Shown here: piece after piece, positions 57,323 to 64,000 of the stretch
How positions within the stretch are numbered: position 1 is the first letter of the stretch
Layout of the letters: each line of letters starts with the position of its first letter
NCBI GenBank assembly: GCA_032207245.1
Contig: CM063509.1
Span: forward strand, 457,501 to 521,500
Origin: Pardosa pseudoannulata
Lineage: Eukaryota > Arthropoda > Arachnida > Araneae > Lycosidae
Direction: 5' to 3'
Length of the DNA: 64,000 bases
Program-made: the position numbers and the translations under genes
The notes under the pieces: generated by a model
What the model was told of the DNA's origin: nothing
The model's database searches: none
The model's input: the letters and a program-made list of their open reading frames with translations, nothing else

Positions 57323-57743
57323 CCTTGTCTTTATGTGCTTTAATCCACCCTCGACACCAGCTATCAAAGACGCTTACTGAGACGACATAATACAGACGGA
57401 TAGAAATATGGACGTTATTCTTCAGACGGACGGATAACGTTATTCTTCAGGACGGACGGATAAACGTTATTTTTCAAGACGGACGTTGCATTTTGATTGA
57501 AGATATTTTGAGATTAAGTGACGATTCTTGAAGTTTAAAGATTTTTGTGTTGATCTTGTGAAAAGTGAATTTCTTTCTGGATTGCTTTTGTATGCGGACT
57601 GTCCCAAAGATAGGTAAGCCCATTTTCCCCATTTTCATAATTTCGTAATTTTATAATTTTAAGTCGTGTTTATACAGTTTGATTCTTATTATTTCATCTA
57701 TTATATCACACTCATTCTTCTATTTAATTCTTTTAAAAGAAAT

Positions 57744-58532
57744 ATGGCTTTAAAATTAAGTGATATTCCTCTGATCGCGAATTCTCTTAAATATGGCACA
57801 ACACGAGTAATGAAATTGTTTAATACCGTTCTCGGAAACTTTGAGTTTGATCATTCATCGCGAAAGAAAATGAAAAAATTTGCAGCGTTTCCTGAAAATT
57901 TTGATTTGGAGAAACATAAAGATTTTCTACCAACAGATTTTTCTTTATCTGACTTTATATCTGTATCTAACCTATTGCATTTGGAAGCATCCCCTAAAAA
58001 AGATGTTTTATGTGAAAACATTTTCCATGCCCTCACAAATCTGGTGAATTTCGTAGTTTACTTGATGTTAGTTTTTTTATCAGACGATGATGCCTCTTTC
58101 ATTGCTTCAAACGAAGCTCAGGATACAGGTCAAAGTTCACACCCTTCACATACTGTCACAGATGCGAAACACTTGACTCCCGCTGACTCGAAAATAACAA
58201 ATTCCGACCCTAGTCGGTCTAGTGTTTTGACTGCAAACTCCGAGGCTGGAGAGATAACTCATCAGTTTTGGTTTGTTTTGAGGGATCTATCAAGTACTTG
58301 TAGAAAATTTTCAGCCGATGATACTTATTCAATCAGTGCTTTTTTCAATGACATTGATGATAATTTCCAATTATTAACGACTCTTACTGATCAGCAAAAA
58401 TTGATTTTTGCGAAACGACTTTTAGTAGGAACAGCTAAAACTTTTTTATTTTCACAACGGAATCTTAATTTGTACGACGCATTTAAGACCGTGTTACTTC
58501 ATGAGTTTTTGGATAAAATCCCATCAATGTGA
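57744..58532 (+). CDS. Gag-like ORF truncated by Tigger (right arm)
   Basis: 262 codons from ATG. The frame also opens 26 codons earlier at a GTG, with a hydrophobic run that is probably just AT-rich leader. The SAP/DEK-like and capsid-like segments are as in the left copy. Two substitutions (Ser for Ala near FISVSNLLH, Ser for Asn in DPSRSS) and no stops. The C-terminus and UGA come from the junction with Tigger sequence. Confidence 0.6.
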   Translation: MALKLSDIPLIANSLKYGTTRVMKLFNTVLGNFEFDHSSRKKMKKFAAFPENFDLEKHKDFLPTDFSLSDFISVSNLLHLEASPKKDVLCENIFHALTNLVNFVVYLMLVFLSDDDASFIASNEAQDTGQSSHPSHTVTDAKHLTPADSKITNSDPSRSSVLTANSEAGEITHQFWFVLRDLSSTCRKFSADDTYSISAFFNDIDDNFQLLTTLTDQQKLIFAKRLLVGTAKTFLFSQRNLNLYDAFKTVLLHEFLDKIPSM

Positions 58533-59019
58533 CTCTTGCAGAAGAAGAAAACTGTCAAAACAGCGTTTTACTGTTCTTCTATGTGATAATATGACTGGAG
58601 AAAAATTGAAGCCTCTGGTGGTTGGCAAAACCGCAAAACCTCGTTCATTTAAAAAATGTAAAACCTGATGACCTTCCTTTTTTTTTGGAGAGCGAATAAA
58701 TCCGCTTGGATGACCAGTGCTTTATTCGAAGAGTGGGTTAGAGGAATTGACGCAGAAATGGGGAAAAAGAAGCGGTCTATTCTACGTGGATAACTGCCCC
58801 AGCTACCCAAAAGTTGTCTCCCAAATGTGAAGCTAAAATTTTTGCCTCCAAACACAACTTCGAAAACCCAACCTTTAGACCAAGGCATTATTAGTCCTTC
58901 AAAGTGCACTACAGAGCTCAAATTCTGGAATGGGTGATCATGAAAGCACAAACCTGTGTTCTTCTGCGTTGGCATCATCAACAGCTGCATCAGTAAATGT
59001 TTTGAATACTGTTCATTGG
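58533..59019 (+). pseudogene. Tigger transposase, DDE region (right arm)
   Basis: NMTGEKLKPLVVGK, RANKSAWMT, VDNCPSYPK and QPLDQGII in shifting frames. The start of the transposase with the first catalytic Asp is absent. The frame enters the solo LTR at a His-Trp pair. Confidence 0.8.
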
Positions 59020-59777
59020 TGTACCGAGGTACTTTCTCACGGTGAGTTGCACGTGCATGCATAGCCGTGGGAGGATTTTCCTTGACGAATTTAAGACCCC
59101 AATTATTTACGTCAAGTTTAGGGACCCCTGCAGCTGCTTCACGGAATGGCAGCTTAACGGTCAAGCTCGCACAGAACTGTAAGCGTGAATTATGGGAGCA
59201 GGGGATAAAATGTAGTATCAGCCTGAACAAAAAGGGGCTACTTTAATGAGCCCACCTGCACTCCCGAAGGGCATTTGATGTGGGAAAATTTCTCACTGAG
59301 AATGGATTGGATGAGAAGAAAAGAAGGGGCGTTGGGACCTAGGCAAAGTTTTTTGGGAGCTGAGAGCGAAAGAGAGTTAGAGGTGGGCAGTCGAGAGAAG
59401 TGGAAGAAGGATCCACTAGCACCAGCTCGTCCCGTGCGCCCGGGCCGACACCGCCCCGCTCACCATCACCAACTCGTACCGTATTCCCGTGAGGAAAGCC
59501 CTTGCCTGCTCCCCTGTGACTTGAATGGAGGTAATTTATAAAGAATATTTACAATCCTTTGACTTAGGCCTCTGTTAATAATATTAATGCCTTATAAAGA
59601 ACTGTGGGATAATTATTCTGTAAATAGAAATTATGAATGATTGATGATATGTTAACCAAGTATTTTTGTAAATAAGTGTATAGAATAAATGTCTGAATCT
59701 ATATAAGGTATTATATTCATTCTGTGATTCCCCCTTGTAACGAACACTGGTGTATAGGTTGTATGTACATTACAACA
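59020..59777 (+). mobile_element. Solo LTR, 758 bp, in Tigger (right arm)
   Basis: TGTACCGAGG to TTACAACA, flanked by ATTGG at 59015-59019 and 59778-59782. It is 5 bp shorter than the left copy, where CCTCTCTGCAGG replaces a GCAGCTGCAGG stretch. TATAAGG and AATAAA near its end (about 59680-59710) would suit an LTR promoter/poly(A) region. Confidence 0.85.
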
Positions 59778-60424
59778 ATTGGATTAATTCTGCTTGAAAT
59801 AAAGTTACGCAAGCCCCTCTTAAGAACTGCTACAAGAAAGCTGAATTTGTTACAGCTACAACATCGGTGCAAGAGGATGAGCTTCCTCTATCCCCTTGCC
59901 AGTTTTTGATGGAGTTAATTTTGAAGATTATGTTACCATGGACGATGAGTTACCAATTGTTTGGTTCAACACATGTTACTACATGTGTTGAACCAGACCC
60001 AGAGGCAATCTTCAATGAGATACTCTCTGGGACTAAGCACAGTGAGGACTCTAAGGTACGAGAAACGGACGGCGAAGAGGATGATGATCCAAGGGACGAT
60101 GAAACTGAAAACTACCCAACTTTGAAGGAAGATGATGTAAAGCGCATGATGGAGCAACTTAAAGATTTCGCTGCAGAAAAAGGCCCAAACATGCTTAGTG
60201 GATTTGTAAACTGTGAAATTGCTTTTTGCAGTTACCAAATGAACAAAAAGAGATCTCAAACAAAAATTGAATCATTCTTTCAAAATTTGTAGAATTGTGC
60301 TGTACCTTCAGTAAAAATTAAAAGGAGTAAGTGTTAATTTTTTTCTAAATTTTTCCTTAAAAATACTAAAAAAGCTTACTAACTTTTTTCTAATATTGTA
60401 CTATAGTAAACATTTTTAAAAAAT
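59778..60424 (+). pseudogene. Tigger transposase, C-terminal part (right arm)
   Basis: Resumes at the duplicated target with an in-frame UGA shortly after, then NCYKKAEF. A frameshift follows before FEDYVTMDDELP, then an acidic stretch and KIESFFQNL ending near 60292. Mirrors the left arm. Confidence 0.75.
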
Positions 60425-60503
60425 TCCCGAAGTTGACCACCTCCGTATATTGACCACTTAGTTACAGTCCCATAGGTGGTCAACTTATGGAGGTTCTACT
60501 GTA

Positions 60504-63322
60504 TTTACATATTTTGATGAAGTAAAAAATTTAGCTATTAAAAATAAAAGGATTTTGATACTGGGATATTTCGAAGAGAAAAAGTTATTGTGTATGACAA
60601 ATAGTTGTAACTATAGGCAATAAATGACACCACTTATTATATATTTTAATTAATATACTTTTAACTGATTTTAATTACGGTATTTTCATGGAGGAAAGAG
60701 TTTAAGCATTCATCGGATTGGGCGAAGAAATGCATCCAATTGCATTTATATTTATAAATGCATTTATTTACACTTGAATTTTAATGATATATATATATAT
60801 ACAAATATTTCATAAAGAAATATATCAAAAGTAAGGTCTTGAAAAATACTTCAAGAATATAATAAATTACTAACAAAAAATACCAAAATGTACCGCAGTT
60901 CAAAATTTCCAAACAAACAACGGTTTGGCAGGATAGGCGATAGTTGTTCTGCATTAATATCAATTCTATTACCAAATATCTGGCAAAAACGACGACAACA
61001 ATGAAAATATGGTCATTGTTTCTCACGCCAACTCAACAATGAAAATTACTGTACTACATAATTAAAACGGTATTTTTGTTGATTTTAAAATAATATATTT
61101 TGAACGAATTAGAATATCAGAACGCGACTCACCGAAATGACTTCCTAAAGTAATTCTGCGAAGCCTAATTATGAATAGATGTTAGTGCGGTCTCAAAATT
61201 GAATAATTAAAAATGGCGCAATTGAATTGACAATGAAAGAAAAATACCAAATATTGATAAAATGAACTAAGCACGTAAGGTCAAAAGCCGAGAACAATTG
61301 TATTACCTGAAAGCGTTATCATAAGAATGAAGTTGCATAAAGGATTTAAATTTTCATAACACGTAATTAAAAGAAATATATACCGAAAGTCGCCAAGCTT
61401 ATTTAAGAATAGGTGAAGTACAGAGTGGCGTCTTAAAACTGGATAAATAAAAATGGCGCAATTGAATTTAAAATGAAAGAAATATACCAAATTAATATTG
61501 ATAAAACGAAATAAGTATATAAGGCTAAAACACCGAGAACAATTATATTATTTGAAATCACATTTTTAAACTTTAATCAAAATTGGCTACAATATCTGAA
61601 CATTTCATAGTTACCATTTCTAAAATGAAAACTTATTTGTTCCCTGTATATTACTTGCCATTTTTTTTCTCTAGTGTAGTTGAGTTTAAGATAACAAAAC
61701 ATATAACCATATGTTAGTTTTCATTTAATAAATGGCAAATGCAAAATAAAAACTAATTTAATAGAACATGGCAAGTTTTTAATTACTGAAAATAAAAATC
61801 TCGCCAAGAAAATAAAATTTAAAAAAGAAAAGTGATTTCCTAAACAAAAATGAGTTTAGCGTTTAGCAGATAAGAAAATAGTCTTCTATACATAAATGCC
61901 ATCATATATTTATATACTTACACTTGAATTTAAATAGATTAGATACGTTTTTGTGTTTCCCGAATACCAAATATCTGGCGATAATAATGCCAACAATGAA
62001 TAACACTGTCATATTTAGACGCCAACTCAACAATGGAATGCTCGTGTCGCAAAATTAAAGTCATTTTGTTCGGTTTTTCGTTCTTCGTTATCTTCCGAAC
62101 TAATTGGAATATCGGAACATGAATGGGCGATATGACATCCGTGGATCGTTCCGCGTCTTTTGGTACCTTTGGGGCCCGTCTGCTTCCAGTGGTTCGCAAG
62201 GAGATAGACGTACATACATACATTCATACATATTCACAGTCATATTTTAAACTCGGAATTCAAATTGTATTAATATGAAATATGTTCATTTGACGGTATC
62301 AAGGATCTCTGTCCAAAGTTAGTTACTCTATGACTTATCAGGTAGATTTGTATAAACAAAATAAAAATGAAAACTATTCTTAATATCAATAAATCAAAAT
62401 AACAAAATATATGTTTACATGCTAACGATTAAATCTGCATCGAATTTGTGTCTTATATTAAATTACATTAATGTATTTCTACTGTACGTATATTAGCAAC
62501 GTTAGTATACCTTGCCATATTACGTGGTAGAATAGGAAGCAGAGGTTTTGACAGCAACAGTGCTATATTTGTTATTAGTAATAAATGTTTTCCAAAATTA
62601 AGGAAATTTATGACAAACGACATAGTTTTGTATGAAACAGACACACATTCATATTGACAACCATATGAATATGAAGATAAATATATAAAATGATAAGTTT
62701 TTATTTGCCCATGAGAGTCACTGAAATTTGTTAGACTATTGTTGATAAACATTTCATTGTAACGTAAAACTTAACCCAGAATTGAATTTAAAATTAGTTC
62801 TTGTATAAAAATGCTATAATTTTTCGACACATAGAAATGAAAGTTAATCACTTTATATATAAATTTTCAGGTCAAATCGAATTGGTACTACATAGTCGAT
62901 GTTTAAATAATATAAAATAAGAAATGAATAAATTAAATATTTAAAGGAATGATGTCATAATGATAGAAAAATATCATTTTCACCTATTTATTATGTGATA
63001 AATTGAAAAGTTTAATCTCCTGCTTTTAACCGAGGAAAACTGCTTTTAAAACAATTACTTGGGATGAAGTCACATTGCTAGAAATATTGCTTCTTTCACT
63101 TAGTTATGATGCGATAAGTTAAAAAATTAATCGTTTGCGTTTAACCGGGGAAAATAATACTTGGAATAATGACATGAAATGCTCGAAAAAGGGGGAAAGA
63201 ATAGATTTCGAACGTTAAAAATTTACAAAAACCTTCCTAGGGATATACTCAAGAATTTCTCAAATTTTCACGGCAATTGGATGCATGGTTTTTGAGTCTA
63301 TCGAGTACAGACAGACACGCAA
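60504..63322 (-). repeat. Helitron-like non-coding repeat (right arm)
   Basis: Mirror of 15985-18802. It aligns with 35950-38130 in the same orientation at clearly lower identity than between the arms. Short ORFs within it have no motifs. Confidence 0.65.
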
Positions 63323-64000
63323 TACTTAAAACAACTAGAGTGAACCAGTAATGGTTCACTATGGCAAATTTTTAATAATTTCAAGTCTTTGGTTTTGTTT
63401 ACTGTTGAGCGATTAATATTCCATAAATATAAATGCCCGCTTTTTAAGTGTTTTTGGTTGAATAAGAAAGAGTATATAATTCTATTACATTGGTGCAATT
63501 TTACATTTATTTTAATGCACATTTTAAACACTATTTCATGAATTGAGTCACTTGAAAGATTTCAGTTATTTTAGATCGTAATTAAATGAAATATACACTA
63601 AATGGCACCAAACTGGAGTAGTCAATCTCAAATATTGGTTTTAATGGAATAATACTGGATTTAAAAAATAAATTGTAATTTTTTGAAAATTACATTATTC
63701 GACTTAAACATGCAGGTTTTCGAAATTTTTTGAAATATCTGCAAAATCTTTTTTTCTGTGAGATAACATTATCCATGTATTGACAAGAGATTTTAAAATT
63801 TAATTCAAAACTACGGATTTAATTTTTTAAAGTCTGATAATCTGTTTTCAAAAGTTTATTGCTACGATTTCTTTATTACAATTTGTTGCTAAAAATTAAT
63901 ATAGTTTTTTAGCAAAGAGTTAAATTTGAACACTCATACATTAAAAACTTAGCCGTGAAAAAATTTAAAGCCCATATAATGCTATCCGTTTTGAGTTGCC
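63323..64000. other. AT-rich DNA to window end (right arm)
   Basis: Mirror of 15307-15984; no gene seen. The last base pairs with 15307, so the duplication is cut by the window and not by a natural boundary. Confidence 0.6.

Larger units (their letters stand above)
58533..60501 (+). mobile_element. Tigger/pogo DNA transposon, 5'-truncated (right arm)
   Basis: The 3' terminus is at 60501 followed by TA. Subterminal inverted pair AAGTTGACCACCT (60430-60442) and its complement (60474-60486). The 5' terminus is missing; the left border is the gag fusion. Confidence 0.8.
43037..64000. repeat. Giant inverted duplication, right arm
   Basis: Reverse complement of 15307-35677 with a few small differences and one net insertion of about 575 bp (the minisatellite at 52866-53505). 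Microsatellite lengths also differ. It continues beyond the window. All nested elements keep the same internal order and lesions. Confidence 0.97.

Noticed and set aside
57666..57743. N-terminal membrane segment on the gag-like ORF
   Set aside because: This extension begins at GTG and is AT-rich leader; the ATG at 57744 suits gag.
58649..59230. 193-codon minus-strand ORF
   Set aside because: Antisense to the Tigger DDE region and solo LTR; its left-arm partner is broken by a small indel.
59279..59777. Shorter 499-bp solo LTR starting at TGTGGG
   Set aside because: No target duplication; starting at 59020 gives a perfect ATTGG duplication and restores the transposase frame.

Overview
The window is transposon-rich eukaryotic DNA. 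AT content is high, there are long (TA)n tracts, a short intron with GT-AG borders, and remnants of Ty3/gypsy, Ty1/copia, Jockey-type LINE, Tigger/pogo and Helitron elements. Together these fit an invertebrate, most likely arthropod, nuclear genome. I cannot name the species, and no intact, confidently identified host gene is present.

Layout. 1-1300: low-copy DNA with a possible two-exon gene remnant. 1570-2990: a (TA)n/(CA)n block. 2991-10347: a Ty3/gypsy retrotransposon with LTRs, gag, protease-RT-RNase H, and an integrase split off by a frameshift. 10468-15098: a decayed Helitron on the minus strand. 15307-35677: left arm of a very large inverted duplication. 35678-35777: a gap of exactly 100 N. 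35778-38183: a third, diverged Helitron copy with a recognisable 5' terminus. 38340-42516: a non-autonomous LTR element with 316-bp LTRs and no genes inside. 43037-64000: right arm of the inverted duplication, running off the window end.

Each arm (about 20.4 and 21.0 kb) carries the same nested insertions in mirror order. A Ty3-like gag is cut by a copia element, whose 3' LTR is cut by a 5'-truncated Jockey LINE with an 11-bp target duplication. Further out lies a 225-bp LTR with a tRNA-Pro-type primer site and a gag ORF that fuses into a truncated Tigger transposon. That Tigger is itself split by a 758-763 bp solo LTR with a 5-bp target duplication, and it sits in a Helitron-like repeat. The arms share the same stop codons and frameshifts and differ by only a few residues per protein, so the duplication (or allelic split) is younger than all these insertions. 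The largest difference is a minisatellite in the right arm where the left has only (TA)n.

The 100-N gap falls exactly where the left arm reaches the central (TA)n tract. A false duplication (the second haplotype scaffolded in reverse) is therefore at least as likely as a real palindrome. I found no convincing new functional system. The most notable items are the giant inverted repeat, the dimeric minisatellite, the U3-less copia 5' LTR, the in-frame UGA between Ty3 gag and pol, and the gag/Tigger fusion ORF.
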